Shown here: positions 52,453 to 61,015 of the stretch, one piece after another
Position numbering within the stretch: position 1 is the stretch's first letter
Layout of the letters: the number at the start of each line of letters is the position of its first letter
Translations under genes and position numbers: made by a program
The notes under the pieces: model-generated
Databases searched by the model: none
The model's input: only the letters and a program-made list of their open reading frames with translations
What the model was told of the DNA's origin: nothing
Source of the DNA: a virus
Virus record (IMG/VR): IMGVR_UViG_3300032770_000004
Coordinates: 105,963-169,962 of that record
Strand: one strand, 5' to 3'
Length of the DNA stretch: 64,000 nt

Positions 52453-55089
52453 TTACCCACAAGATCCTGCCTTGCTGATTTCACAGATATCCGTACCTTC
52501 GACAAAGACTTCACCGACGTGTTTAATTGCGGTTGAATATTTGACTGGGGATAACGGCTGGCCACCACGTGCTCCATCTGGGTAAACAGTCACTCCACGA
52601 AGCTTCGGGAGGTACTTGATGAGCATTGTACCAAATTCGCGAACCTTACTGTCGTTGTTCAACTCGGATCCCCATGAAGGTAGATTGATAGTCGAGCTAA
52701 TTCCGTGGTCGACATACTGCTGAACCCAAGCCTGGAATGCCACGCGGCGTTCCACATTTTCTGCAAGAGTGTAGGCATCTTCGATGATGTCAGGATTCAC
52801 ACCAGAATCAATCAAACGCTGTGCGGTTGGATCCACAACATACTGATACTGAACCAGCTGGCCCTTTAGATAGCGACGCTTATAGGCAACGCAAAAAATG
52901 GGCTCAATTCCAGTAGTGGTCTCGGCAACGATGCCGATTGTTCCCGTGGGGGCAATAGCACGAGTCTTGACAGGAACAGAGAGGTCCCATTCCTTGGCGT
53001 ACTTCTTTGCGTAGACATCAGAGGTGGCATAAATCTTAAGGTACTCTTCCAAATCTGGATCCGGGCCATATGTCTTACCATGCATCAATAGCCACTCGTG
53101 AAGGCCCATTAGACCCAAACCAAGGCGACGATTTTTAGTGCGGATTTTGTCAACTAGAGGGTAGGGAACATCCGAATAGACACTTCCAGCTAGAAGGAAA
53201 GCGGTTGCCAATTCCACTGCGCGTTTCATTTCTTCCAAGGACTCAATACGCGAGAGATTAATACTGCCAATGTTACAGATGTCACTATCGTCAGAACTGG
53301 TGATTTCAGTACAATTGGCAATGACAACGCCTTCCGCAACAAAGGAGTGCTCTGGAACACCTACATCACAACAGTAGACATCCTGATCCACATCAGATGT
53401 GACCGAAACGACCTTGATGGTAGTAGAACGGTAAGGTGTGTGTGGATTTGGCTTGATGCGAACAGTCGGAATCAGCTCAATGAATCTGTTGACAGAACTT
53501 TCGTTGACGGTCAGATTCCATCCTTGATGGTTGCCAAACGTAGAAATACCAGCAGCAGAAATACCAGATTGGATACCCAAGGTTTCAAGCGCCCTACGAG
53601 CACCTTCCAAAAAAGACCTATGTACAGACGACAATCGAATTCTGTTTTGATCCTTATCGTAGGACCCGTCTGAGTCAAAAAGACCTGCGATAAAGGACGC
53701 TGTAGATGTCACACGATCACACTGTTCGTTAAACATGTCCATGGATTCTGGATAGATTTCTTTGGTTCGACCTCGAAATACCTCATCCTTAAGGTACATT
53801 CTAGTATAGCCACGCCCATCTCTTTCGGTTACCGACTGAATTAGCGGACTACCTGCCATAGCGCTTACGCACTTTTTGGATTCGTCTGTACAGAAAGTGA
53901 TTTCGGCACGATTTTCGTAGCGCTTACAGAAGCTACCGTCTCCATACGTGTATCCTAAGACGTATGACTCACGGTCTCGGTTACCTACCTTGACTGAAGG
54001 TAGAGACACTGCCAAAACGTCACCTTCTTCAAGAAGCCCGGCAGGAATGCGTTCTGTCTTGACGAGTTTTCTACGCTCACCAGCGCCTTCGTATCGTTCT
54101 ACTAAAAACTCATGAGTAGGATCGGCAACGATCTCGCGACCACCAGTCATTGTCACCCTAACCGTAGCAGCCATCTCTTTGGTGCGCTTAAATTCTGTCG
54201 TAGCCCATTGTGAACCGGTCCAGACTGTCACCTTATGGCCAACGATAGCACCTACCTGACGGTATCCGGTAGAAGTCAATACCCAAGTATCGGCGGCCAC
54301 TGGAGCGTTGCGAAGGTTCTCCTTCACGTTCTTACCGATATCGATACTGAATCCAGGCTCAGCTGTCTTGAGCATTTGACGCACTGTCGCCCAGTACACT
54401 GATTGTGCATATCCATGCTTTTCGTGTTTAGAGTCGTGATATGCCTCGAAGAATTCATCATCAAGGATGACCGAAATGTTGGTGCCGTCCATTGTGGCTG
54501 GGAAGTTGTAGTCTTTTTCCTTCAGAGCACGGACTTCGGGGATCCAATTTTTGAGGGTGATGAACTTCTGGCTATCAGCATGGCTCCAATGAAGGCCCGC
54601 CCAAATGGCTGAACGGCGAGAGCCGCCTTGCATAATGCCTCTACCAGCTTCATTGACCATCTGCATTAGAGCAAGCGGGCCAGTAGCAAATCCACCAGTC
54701 TTACGAATGGGTTTGCCTTCAGCTCGAACATCCGAATACACTATGCCAATCCCGGCTCCAGTCATAAGAGCCATAGAGGATTTATGCATCAAGTCAGCCC
54801 AACCCTCGCGGCTATCTTCAGCACGCATCAGGAGGCAGTTCTGGGTCTGATGGAATGGACGACCAGAAGCATAAAGATATCGGCCTCCAGGCATGAATTT
54901 GCGATCAGCGATCAGCTTCTCGATTTCTTTCACGAGAGGCTTTGGTGCATTGACAGCACGCATGACTGCATGAGATACACGCTTAGCAATTTCTTCCCAT
55001 GTTTCTTTTTTACCATCAGCAAGAGTATGAGAATACTTCTGGAGCATAATCGCGTGCGCGAATGGAGAAAACGACTTAGGGTCTTTCAT
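52453..55089 (-). CDS. nrdJ: Class II (B12-dependent) ribonucleotide reductase with intein
   Basis: 878 residues from ATG 55089 (AAGGAAAAG site; a TTG start at 55113 is weaker). Extein about 548 residues: an N-terminal PGGRYLYASGRPFHQTQNC segment with the first redox Cys (Cys85), AGIGIVYSDVR, the thiyl-radical loop CNIGSINLS, then RLGLGLMGLHEWLL and RAIAPTGTIG, and the C-terminal cysteines ICEISKAGSCG. The NLRNA-CTEITSSDDSD-type junction is the intein site. Class II enzymes need adenosylcobalamin and make dNTPs without oxygen. No NrdB-type subunit is seen, fitting class II. ATGA overlap with the HNH gene upstream. Confidence 0.87.
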   Translation of the reverse strand: MKDPKSFSPFAHAIMLQKYSHTLADGKKETWEEIAKRVSHAVMRAVNAPKPLVKEIEKLIADRKFMPGGRYLYASGRPFHQTQNCLLMRAEDSREGWADLMHKSSMALMTGAGIGIVYSDVRAEGKPIRKTGGFATGPLALMQMVNEAGRGIMQGGSRRSAIWAGLHWSHADSQKFITLKNWIPEVRALKEKDYNFPATMDGTNISVILDDEFFEAYHDSKHEKHGYAQSVYWATVRQMLKTAEPGFSIDIGKNVKENLRNAPVAADTWVLTSTGYRQVGAIVGHKVTVWTGSQWATTEFKRTKEMAATVRVTMTGGREIVADPTHEFLVERYEGAGERRKLVKTERIPAGLLEEGDVLAVSLPSVKVGNRDRESYVLGYTYGDGSFCKRYENRAEITFCTDESKKCVSAMAGSPLIQSVTERDGRGYTRMYLKDEVFRGRTKEIYPESMDMFNEQCDRVTSTASFIAGLFDSDGSYDKDQNRIRLSSVHRSFLEGARRALETLGIQSGISAAGISTFGNHQGWNLTVNESSVNRFIELIPTVRIKPNPHTPYRSTTIKVVSVTSDVDQDVYCCDVGVPEHSFVAEGVVIANCTEITSSDDSDICNIGSINLSRIESLEEMKRAVELATAFLLAGSVYSDVPYPLVDKIRTKNRRLGLGLMGLHEWLLMHGKTYGPDPDLEEYLKIYATSDVYAKKYAKEWDLSVPVKTRAIAPTGTIGIVAETTTGIEPIFCVAYKRRYLKGQLVQYQYVVDPTAQRLIDSGVNPDIIEDAYTLAENVERRVAFQAWVQQYVDHGISSTINLPSWGSELNNDSKVREFGTMLIKYLPKLRGVTVYPDGARGGQPLSPVKYSTAIKHVGEVFVEGTDICEISKAGSCG
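53314..54303 (-). other. Intein with LAGLIDADG homing endonuclease in nrdJ, Pro at position 1
   Basis: 330 residues (protein residues 263-592). N-terminal block A: PVAADTWVLTSTGYRQVG, with Pro where the first Cys normally is, but the A-x-D-T spacing intact. Block B-like GGREIVADPTHEFLV. Endonuclease motifs LGYTYGDGSF (378-387) and FIAGLFDSDGS (466-476). Block F VYCCDVGVPEHSFVAEG, block G GVVIAN followed by Cys+1. The penultimate residue is Ala not His. Inserted at the conserved NA-CTEI site. The intein removes itself from the protein and can spread by homing; splicing chemistry must be unusual without a position 1 nucleophile. Confidence 0.85.
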
Positions 55090-55436
55090 TTCTTTTCCTT
55101 GGGCGGCTTCCAAACGGTGTCATCTTTGGGCCGGATCGATTCATAGTTTTGGAGATAGTCTGCGACTCGTTGGGCTCTACGTACGTTAATGCCCCTACCC
55201 ACAAAGGTCGTATTACAACGAAAACAAAGCAGCCCGCGCACGTAAAGTTTACGTTGCTCGGGCGGCATTTTCTTCCATTTCTTGACATGGAAGTGGTCTA
55301 TACAAAGACGGCCCTTGGTTGGTTCTTGTTCGCAAACGAAGCAGACGCCACCTTGGCGATCCAAAATTGCTTGCCATTCTTCAAGAGACAGGCCGTATTT
55401 CTTCAGCGTGGCTGGTGAAGGAGCAAGTACTTTCAT
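55086..55436 (-). CDS. Endonuclease VII-family HNH endonuclease (free-standing)
   Basis: 116 residues, all EndoVII core: LKKYGLSLEEWQAILDRQGG, CFVCEQEP, LCIDHFHVKKW, RGLLCFRCNT, RRAQRVADYLQN. DHFH is the catalytic motif. No N-terminal extension, unlike the copies at 2756 and 12114. 5' side: GGCGTAATCTTC just after the stop of the preceding gene. 3' side: ATGA overlap with nrdJ, so the nuclease is fitted between two genes. It lies next to an intein gene, making two mobile nucleases in 2.5 kb. Confidence 0.87.
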   Translation of the reverse strand: MKVLAPSPATLKKYGLSLEEWQAILDRQGGVCFVCEQEPTKGRLCIDHFHVKKWKKMPPEQRKLYVRGLLCFRCNTTFVGRGINVRRAQRVADYLQNYESIRPKDDTVWKPPKEKK

Positions 55437-55461
55437 TTGCGTTACAGCTGAAGATTACGCC

Positions 55462-55827
55462 TTAGCTCTTGTAAGGATTGTAAGGATTGGCCTTTACAGC
55501 GGCGACCAGAGAATCTACGGTGGGATTCTCGATAGCGGTTGGATCATTTCCCTTATCTTCGAGTACCTGTCGGCAGTATGCCAGCTTTATTTTGGTAGCC
55601 TTCTTGCTATCGGAATAGACCTTACTGGCAGTAGCAAAGGCACTCTTCGCTTCTTGGTAGTGCTGATCTTCCTTTTGTGCTTCCATTAGAGCTGCATGTT
55701 CAAGAACGAGGCTTGCTACTCGTTGCTTGATCTCAGTAGGCGAAGACTGAGCGACAGCATCTTTGAATTCTGTGGTGAGGTTGTCAAAAACATCTTTGTT
55801 CTTTTTGATAGTGAATTTTTTGCTCAT
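55462..55827 (-). CDS. Hypothetical helical protein
   Basis: 121 residues from ATG 55827 (MSKKFTIKKNKDVFDNL); a longer frame to 55926 reads into the neighbouring gene and was not used. Long helices: LTTEFKDAVAQSSPTEIKQR, VASLVLEHAALMEAQ, AFATASKVYSDSKKATKI. Ends with an NPYNPYKS tail. No family known. Coding between Rad50-type and endonuclease genes. Confidence 0.5.
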   Translation of the reverse strand: MSKKFTIKKNKDVFDNLTTEFKDAVAQSSPTEIKQRVASLVLEHAALMEAQKEDQHYQEAKSAFATASKVYSDSKKATKIKLAYCRQVLEDKGNDPTAIENPTVDSLVAAVKANPYNPYKS

Positions 55828-55837
55828 AGTCCGAGCA

Positions 55838-56086
55838 TTATACACCATCAAGTCGAGGATGGAAGTAGGATCCGCAGCGCTTTCTAGAAATGAGATCTGA
55901 CGATGCCATAAGCCAACAAAGTGCAACTCTCTCTGATTCTGTCATGTAATGTTGGCCCGGAAGAGTGGCGTTGACGTTTATCGTAGTGATGTAATGACGA
56001 GCACGCATTCGTAAGAAGTCTAGATCTTCTTTGGTGAACTCGACTTCTACGGGCAGGGAAGCAGGAGCATCAACTTCATCGAACAT
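55838..56086 (-). CDS. Hypothetical small protein
   Basis: 82 residues. Acidic start, then helix LDFLRMRARHYITTINVNAT and an ESERVALCWLMASSDLIS segment. Shares a base with the Rad50-like gene stop (TAATG). Function unknown. Confidence 0.5.
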   Translation of the reverse strand: MFDEVDAPASLPVEVEFTKEDLDFLRMRARHYITTINVNATLPGQHYMTESERVALCWLMASSDLISRKRCGSYFHPRLDGV

Positions 56087-57909
56087 TAGACCACCACGCT
56101 TTGGCCGTTGGCGTATACGACGTCAATGACCTTTAGGAAGTTCTCTTTGAACTCGCTAGCGTGATCGATTACCAGTACGAGGCGCGTCTCCGCAAACTCG
56201 CGAAGTACTTCGAGGGCGGTTTCGAAGGTCACCTGACCTACGCCAACGAAGACTTCATCTAGGCAGAGCCAGCCTATGGTCTTGCCTGCACGGCGGCTGA
56301 TGACAGTGATGACAGCAAGATCTACTTGCTGCTCTACACTAGTCTGCATACCTCCGCTTAGACCTGACTTCAACTTAGCTTGATTGCCGTTGACATTAAC
56401 GACTGCATTGATTTGACGTCGGCCTATGCCCTTGCCACTTACCTTCTCGGTCTGGAATCCGATCCGGACATTGGTGACATTAGCCATGTTGGCGAGGCGA
56501 GCGTTAGCCTCATCTGCAATCTCACGTAGCACATCATCAAAGATTACGCCGAGAAAGCCTTCACGGCCCATCATACTGACAAAATCCCTCTCAGCACGAT
56601 ATTCTGCGTCTAGTTCGTTTACTTGAATTTGCAGATTGTCAACATCCTGCTGTTCCTTTTTGAAGCGAGCCTCTTCTCTGGCTAGATTCGACAGGAGGAT
56701 TTCCTTCATTTTGATGTCATTGGCGACATCCCTCTTAAGGAGTGCCAACTCGTGCTTCCTCTGTGTGAAGTTAGGATCCATCTTCGTCTGGAGCAGCTGA
56801 TCTCGAACCTCTTCCAGCTTTTTGATGTTGGGATCCGTAGTGAAGACCTTCTCCTTGATGGCTCGTTGAACTTTGGCTAGTTCTTCGTTCCAATGGCCAA
56901 TGGCATTTGCCTGGGTGGTGTACATCCGAATTTCTTTTTGAACGATGAGTTGCTCGGCCGTATTGTCATCGTTCTCCCAGACCTGATCGCAGGTATAGCA
57001 GCGATTGTTACGGAGCACCTTTAAGCGCCCTTCGAGAGTCTTAATCTCTTCGAGAGCGTGTTGGCAATCTAGGATAGCCCTAACAAACTGCGGTTCCTGT
57101 GCATGAAGAACAGCAAGCTCTTTGTCATGGATTCGACGGCGATCAGCATCGTTCTTTTTGGCGACTTCCAAGAAGGCTTCAGCTTTGGCAAGCTTATCCT
57201 GGAAGTCCTTCACCTTGTAGGTCTTGTCGAGCTGCTCTAATTCGCTATCGATAGCCACCTGTTTTACCAGAAGAGCCTGAAGTTCTTCTTCGAGTTTGGT
57301 GCGATCAGAGGCGAGGATGGGAGTAAGCGTTTTACGTTTGAATTCCAAGGTCTCACGGAAGACCTGAAGACGCACGTCAATGTCGGCAGCCTTTTTTTCG
57401 GCAGAGTCAACCGCTTTCTCAATTGCTTCTAAACCGAGCACTGCCGTCAAGAACTCAATCTTTTCGGCAGGAGCCAAACTGAGAAACAAGCCTGGAGTCT
57501 TCTGGGCTCTATATGTCAACGCCTTGAGGATGTCTGGCGTGAACCCGAAAAGCTTGACTTGTTCTTCAGCTATGGCTGCTGATCCGGTTATGGTGCGTTC
57601 ACCAATTTTGAGAAAGTTCTTCTTTCCACGTCCGATTATAACCTCTTGACCGTCTGCTTCAAGAGTCAGAGTTACTTGCATCGGTACTTTCGAACCCCAC
57701 GTTTGAAGGTCGGTAGCCGAGAACTCGGAAGGAAGGATATCCAAAGCGTAAGCAATCGCCAGCAGAATACTTGACTTACCAGCTCCACTTGGGTCTCCTG
57801 TTTCTGGATTTTGACCTCTGATCAGAACAAGGCCTTTGTCAGGAAACTTGATGTCAGCATCGGCAAAGCTTCTGAAGCTTTGCATTTTGAGTTCCTTTAG
57901 TTTGACCAT
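56086..57909 (-). CDS. Rad50/gp46-like SMC-type ATPase
   Basis: 607 residues. N-terminal ATPase half with GDPSGAGKSSILL (about 38-50), then a coiled coil with a CYTC zinc hook near residue 305, then a second coiled coil, and the C-terminal half with LSGGMQTSVEQQ signature and GWLCLDEVFVGVG (Walker B). This is the SbcC/Rad50/T4 gp46 family that works with a Mre11-type nuclease on DNA ends and in replication. The nuclease partner is not next to it: candidates are the phosphoesterases at 49152 and 33803. Short compared with bacterial SbcC but like gp46 (560). Confidence 0.88.
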   Translation of the reverse strand: MVKLKELKMQSFRSFADADIKFPDKGLVLIRGQNPETGDPSGAGKSSILLAIAYALDILPSEFSATDLQTWGSKVPMQVTLTLEADGQEVIIGRGKKNFLKIGERTITGSAAIAEEQVKLFGFTPDILKALTYRAQKTPGLFLSLAPAEKIEFLTAVLGLEAIEKAVDSAEKKAADIDVRLQVFRETLEFKRKTLTPILASDRTKLEEELQALLVKQVAIDSELEQLDKTYKVKDFQDKLAKAEAFLEVAKKNDADRRRIHDKELAVLHAQEPQFVRAILDCQHALEEIKTLEGRLKVLRNNRCYTCDQVWENDDNTAEQLIVQKEIRMYTTQANAIGHWNEELAKVQRAIKEKVFTTDPNIKKLEEVRDQLLQTKMDPNFTQRKHELALLKRDVANDIKMKEILLSNLAREEARFKKEQQDVDNLQIQVNELDAEYRAERDFVSMMGREGFLGVIFDDVLREIADEANARLANMANVTNVRIGFQTEKVSGKGIGRRQINAVVNVNGNQAKLKSGLSGGMQTSVEQQVDLAVITVISRRAGKTIGWLCLDEVFVGVGQVTFETALEVLREFAETRLVLVIDHASEFKENFLKVIDVVYANGQSVVV

Positions 57910-58088
57910 TACGCTGCCTCACCGTGCCAGACCAAAACCGGTTGATTCTTGGTTGGGCACACCCAGAACCACCAAAAGAGAATACCACCGTATTGAGTTT
58001 TGGCATCAACAGGATTCCCCATCTGACTGAACTCTTGGTTTCCATGAGTCTCTCCGCAGCGTGGGCACTTTTTGATGTCAATCTTCAT
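57909..58088 (-). CDS. 59-residue zinc-ribbon-like protein
   Basis: ATG at 58088 overlaps the stop of the previous gene (ATGA); TAA shares a base with the Rad50-like start (TAATG). Sequence starts MKIDIKKCPRCGETHGNQEF, then GILFWWFWVCPTKNQPVLVW. CPRC and a later WVC could form a metal site; a Trp-rich strand is in the middle. Not long enough for typical ORF cut-offs but has exact operon junctions. Function unknown. Confidence 0.6.
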   Translation of the reverse strand: MKIDIKKCPRCGETHGNQEFSQMGNPVDAKTQYGGILFWWFWVCPTKNQPVLVWHGEAA

Positions 58089-58333
58089 ATGATTTCTGGA
58101 TCCTTCTTGTCTTTGGCATGGTCCTTAGTTAGTTCGACCGCATCTCGATTGCGTTCTAATGCACGTGGCATCAGACCATTGTCAAGACGCTCCATTACGG
58201 TAGCGGAGCCATTATTCATCATGGTCATCGGCTGACCGCACTCGCATACTATTGATCCACTCTTCGGCAGCTCCGGGAGTAGCTTCCGTTTCGATCTCCC
58301 GCAGCTCGAACAGTTCCATTTGTACAGGGCCAT
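58085..58333 (-). CDS. Small zinc-ribbon protein
   Basis: 82 residues from ATG 58333, which shares its base with the TAA of the upstream HNH gene. Begins MALYKWNCSSCGRSKRKLLP, a CSSCG and later CECGQP making a zinc ribbon of the FmdB-like kind, then TMMNNGSATVMERLDNGLMP and a charged tail. A longer frame from 58441 is the HNH gene in another phase. Function unknown, possibly regulatory. Confidence 0.6.
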   Translation of the reverse strand: MALYKWNCSSCGRSKRKLLPELPKSGSIVCECGQPMTMMNNGSATVMERLDNGLMPRALERNRDAVELTKDHAKDKKDPEII

Positions 58334-58779
58334 TATCTGTCCTTGTGCGGACAGATACCGCCATTTCGTTGTCGTCCAAGATTGCAGTTGAAACACATGA
58401 TTTGAAACGCATCTTTTGGATATCCTTGTTGTTGAAGCCATCGATACATATGGATCCCAGCACGACGATCTCCCAGAACTTCTTTTCGATGCTTAGTACC
58501 GTTTCCATTTACATGATCTATGGTAAGAAATAATGGGGAGGTTTCCCCGCAACATACACAAGTGCCGCCATAAGCGGCCATTGTCTGTTGTGTGATTACT
58601 TTACGTCTTCGAGCGTTGATCTTAGCGTTAACGCCAGGATGCTCTTTGTTCCATTTGCGTACTCTAGCGTTCTGTTTCTCTCGAAATTTGGAATCGTTTT
58701 TTCTGCGTATTCTACGAGCTGCGTTGATCTTGTCGCGATTTTTTTCTCGGTATCTGCGTGCTTGTTCTTTGGTAGCCAT
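58333..58779 (-). CDS. HNH endonuclease (free-standing)
   Basis: 148 residues from ATG 58779. N-terminal 75 residues are basic helices (ARRYREKNRDKINAARRIRR, KFREKQNARVRKWNKEHPG). Core: AAYGGTCVCCGETSP, LFLTIDHVNGNG, DAFQIMCFNCNLGR. The IDHVNG and late CxxC make an HNH site. 5' side is GGGTAATCT starting at the groEL stop codon; 3' side meets the zinc-ribbon gene as TAATG. So it is inserted between groEL and that gene. Confidence 0.87.
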   Translation of the reverse strand: MATKEQARRYREKNRDKINAARRIRRKNDSKFREKQNARVRKWNKEHPGVNAKINARRRKVITQQTMAAYGGTCVCCGETSPLFLTIDHVNGNGTKHRKEVLGDRRAGIHMYRWLQQQGYPKDAFQIMCFNCNLGRQRNGGICPHKDR

Positions 58780-58789
58780 GGACAATAGA

Positions 58790-60619
58790 TTACCCGCGTT
58801 CGTCAGCAGGGTTAGTGTTCGCGTTCCTCAGGAACTCGGCCGTTTCGCGGGCTTCGCTGGTTTCAAGTCCATGGTCACGACGGAATACCACAGTTCCTCC
58901 ACAAGTACCAAGCAAAGAAGCAATGGAAATGCTGTTCTTAATGGCATCGCGAACAGCCGGTAGGCTATCCAATAGGTATGATCCATTCTCAAATGCCTTT
59001 ACGTTCTTCTGTTCTAACAAATCGAAAACAATGCCACTGCTAAGTTTTTCAGTGTGCTTGAGCATTTCTTCGTCGGAATAGCCAGCGTTTGTAAATAGCC
59101 GCTTTATGGGTTCTAGGAGAGCTGGAGCTAGTACTTTCTCAATAATCCACATCTCGTCGAAACTGGGCGACCAACCGTACTTAGCGCTGAACTTAGCGGA
59201 TCCTTCAGTTCCCCACGATGCGAACTCATCGCTCATCAATTTGAGAAAGTAGCCGCCTCCGTAAAGAGCACCATTGGCTAGAGCGCCGCGTACCGCGCAT
59301 ACGGCATCTTCGGCTCGGTCACGGCGTTCTTTGACTTCACCGTTGCTAGAACCATAGACGATAAGCTTGGCGATACCACTGGTCATCTTGGCAATGCGCT
59401 CTCGCAACATTCTCTTCTCCAGCTCGGAGTTGGTTGGATCCTGCTCGCGCTTGGCAATTCGATCGACCCGTTCCAAAATCAGTAGCTCATCACGGAATCC
59501 AATGATGTTAGTTCGAAACCTACTCGCCTCGAATTGCGTGACTCCTACACCAAGAGCTTCGATTTGGAAATTCTGGAACGGGAAATTGATCTGATCCATG
59601 ATGGTTCCACCAGTGATAGCGGCAAGGTCTTGTAGGAAGTCCAGCTGACCTGTTTTGATGGGACTAACCGGAGCAAGAAGTGGATAGACGTTCAGGGTAC
59701 CTTGCATCACAAATCCAGCTGCAAGTTGGGCAAGTACTGTCTCCGAGAATCCAGTCGCTACTATCACCACATTGTGGGTGAGCTTATGTTCGCCAACAGA
59801 CTTACCGTCGCTTACGTGTTGAGCAATTAGGCTTAGCACCGGGTAAATCGTATTAAAGTCATTGATTGTCCCGTGGTACAAAAGAAAACTGGGTCTCTCT
59901 AGTACACAGGTTTGAGTGGCTGGATCGTTAATGAATTTGGGGTAGAACATACGGCACGAATCTTCGTATCCGATTGTTACGGGATAGCCCTCAATCTTTT
60001 GTACTTCGTAGTGTGAAGGACCATTGGCTTCGACGATTGTCACGTTGCCCTCAGAACCGATGATGTCAAAACACTTCATAACGGCATCGGCTAGCGGGCC
60101 ATCACCGTTAGCGCTGATTTTGGCAACACTGCGGCACATAGCCCTTCCTTCTTCGGAAACTAGGTCGGGCTTGACCTTGACATCTTCCATGACTGGCAGG
60201 ATTGCTTTGGCATAGGCATCCTGAAGTACTCGCACCACGCGTTGGGGGCTAACATGTGGATTTTTGTTCGTATACGCGATTGTATGGCGCACAATAGCTT
60301 CGGCAAGAATTGTCGCAGTTGTAGTGCCGTCGCCAGCTTCTGAGGCCGTTCTGATCGCCGCATCACGTGCTGCTTCCATTAGGACATGTGCAGACGCGTT
60401 ATCGAAGCCCAGGGCTCGAAATACAGTAACCCCGTCCTTTGTGATGACCGGAGGGAGATCTACTTCCTGGTGCTCAATTACGACGTTCTGGCCACCAGGA
60501 CCGAGGGTAGCACCGACTAGGTCGCTACAGGTCTTCAGGGTCTCAAGTACCAGCCTTTGGAGTTCCGGACCCTTCCGGGTCATTTCCTTTGCCACGCTTT
60601 TTACTTTTTGGTATTGCAT
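58790..60619 (-). CDS. groEL: GroEL-like chaperonin
   Basis: 609 residues, longer than 547 of GroEL. ATP-site motifs: ATLGPGGQNV (37-46), TKDGVTV (60-66), AGDGTTTATILAEAIV (95-110), later ERRDRAEDAVCAVRGALANG and GGGYFLKLM. The apical domain is divergent, and there is no C-terminal GGM tail. Phage chaperonins such as those of EL-type phages fold phage proteins in place of host GroEL; no GroES is visible here. The start has an AAGAAGG site and overlaps the wHTH gene by 77 bp. Confidence 0.9.
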   Translation of the reverse strand: MQYQKVKSVAKEMTRKGPELQRLVLETLKTCSDLVGATLGPGGQNVVIEHQEVDLPPVITKDGVTVFRALGFDNASAHVLMEAARDAAIRTASEAGDGTTTATILAEAIVRHTIAYTNKNPHVSPQRVVRVLQDAYAKAILPVMEDVKVKPDLVSEEGRAMCRSVAKISANGDGPLADAVMKCFDIIGSEGNVTIVEANGPSHYEVQKIEGYPVTIGYEDSCRMFYPKFINDPATQTCVLERPSFLLYHGTINDFNTIYPVLSLIAQHVSDGKSVGEHKLTHNVVIVATGFSETVLAQLAAGFVMQGTLNVYPLLAPVSPIKTGQLDFLQDLAAITGGTIMDQINFPFQNFQIEALGVGVTQFEASRFRTNIIGFRDELLILERVDRIAKREQDPTNSELEKRMLRERIAKMTSGIAKLIVYGSSNGEVKERRDRAEDAVCAVRGALANGALYGGGYFLKLMSDEFASWGTEGSAKFSAKYGWSPSFDEMWIIEKVLAPALLEPIKRLFTNAGYSDEEMLKHTEKLSSGIVFDLLEQKNVKAFENGSYLLDSLPAVRDAIKNSISIASLLGTCGGTVVFRRDHGLETSEARETAEFLRNANTNPADERG

Positions 60620-60923
60620 CCTTCTTCTTTACCTCTGTCAGGGTAAGTACTCTGACACATATTGGGTTTTTGGTAACGGGATCAATGATCCCGCCCACAT
60701 ATTGATAGCTGATCAGTCCTTCGCGGTACATTATAGCAAGGTGCTTGCGAACACACGCGACCGACTTCTCCACGGTTGTGGCAATCTCTTGATTTGTCAA
60801 CATGCCACCGTTACGGGCAATCGTCGAAAGAATGGCAATCCTGGTTATGTCGCCTACATTCTTCCGGTACTCCCGGATCTTGGCACGACGTAGCTTTTCT
60901 TTGGAATCATCGTCGTTTGACAT
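60543..60923 (-). CDS. Winged helix-turn-helix regulator
   Basis: 126 residues from ATG 60923 (a GTG one codon earlier is possible; AAGG site). Core: ITRIAILSTIARNGGMLTNQ, EIATTVEKSVACVRKHLAIM, YREGLISYQYVGGIIDPVT, the ArsR/MarR-like winged helix with recognition helix at KSVACVRKHLA. C-terminal tail is basic and disordered. First gene of the minus-strand operon, next to a control region with repeated inverted 12-mers, so it probably binds them and represses both promoters. Confidence 0.75.
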   Translation of the reverse strand: MSNDDDSKEKLRRAKIREYRKNVGDITRIAILSTIARNGGMLTNQEIATTVEKSVACVRKHLAIMYREGLISYQYVGGIIDPVTKNPICVRVLTLTEVKKKDAIPKSKKRGKGNDPEGSGTPKAGT

Positions 60924-60953
60924 CACGATACCTTACCATGTTCTGAAATACCC

Positions 60954-60981
60954 GTCTAGGTAGCACCCATGCTACCAAGAT
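60954..60981. repeat. Operator-like inverted repeat 1
   Basis: GTCTAGGTAGCA (60954-60965) and TGCTACCAAGAT (60970-60981), spacer CCCA. Most degenerate copy; lies about 30 bp upstream of the wHTH start, where a bound repressor would block it. Confidence 0.7.
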
Positions 60982-61015
60982 AAATGTAAAGAAGATGGAC
61001 ATTTTTAAAAAGGGC

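Noticed and set aside
53314-54303. Calling the intein class 3 outright
   Set aside because: Block F Cys is present, but the class 3 Trp and Thr positions are not matched, so class is left open.
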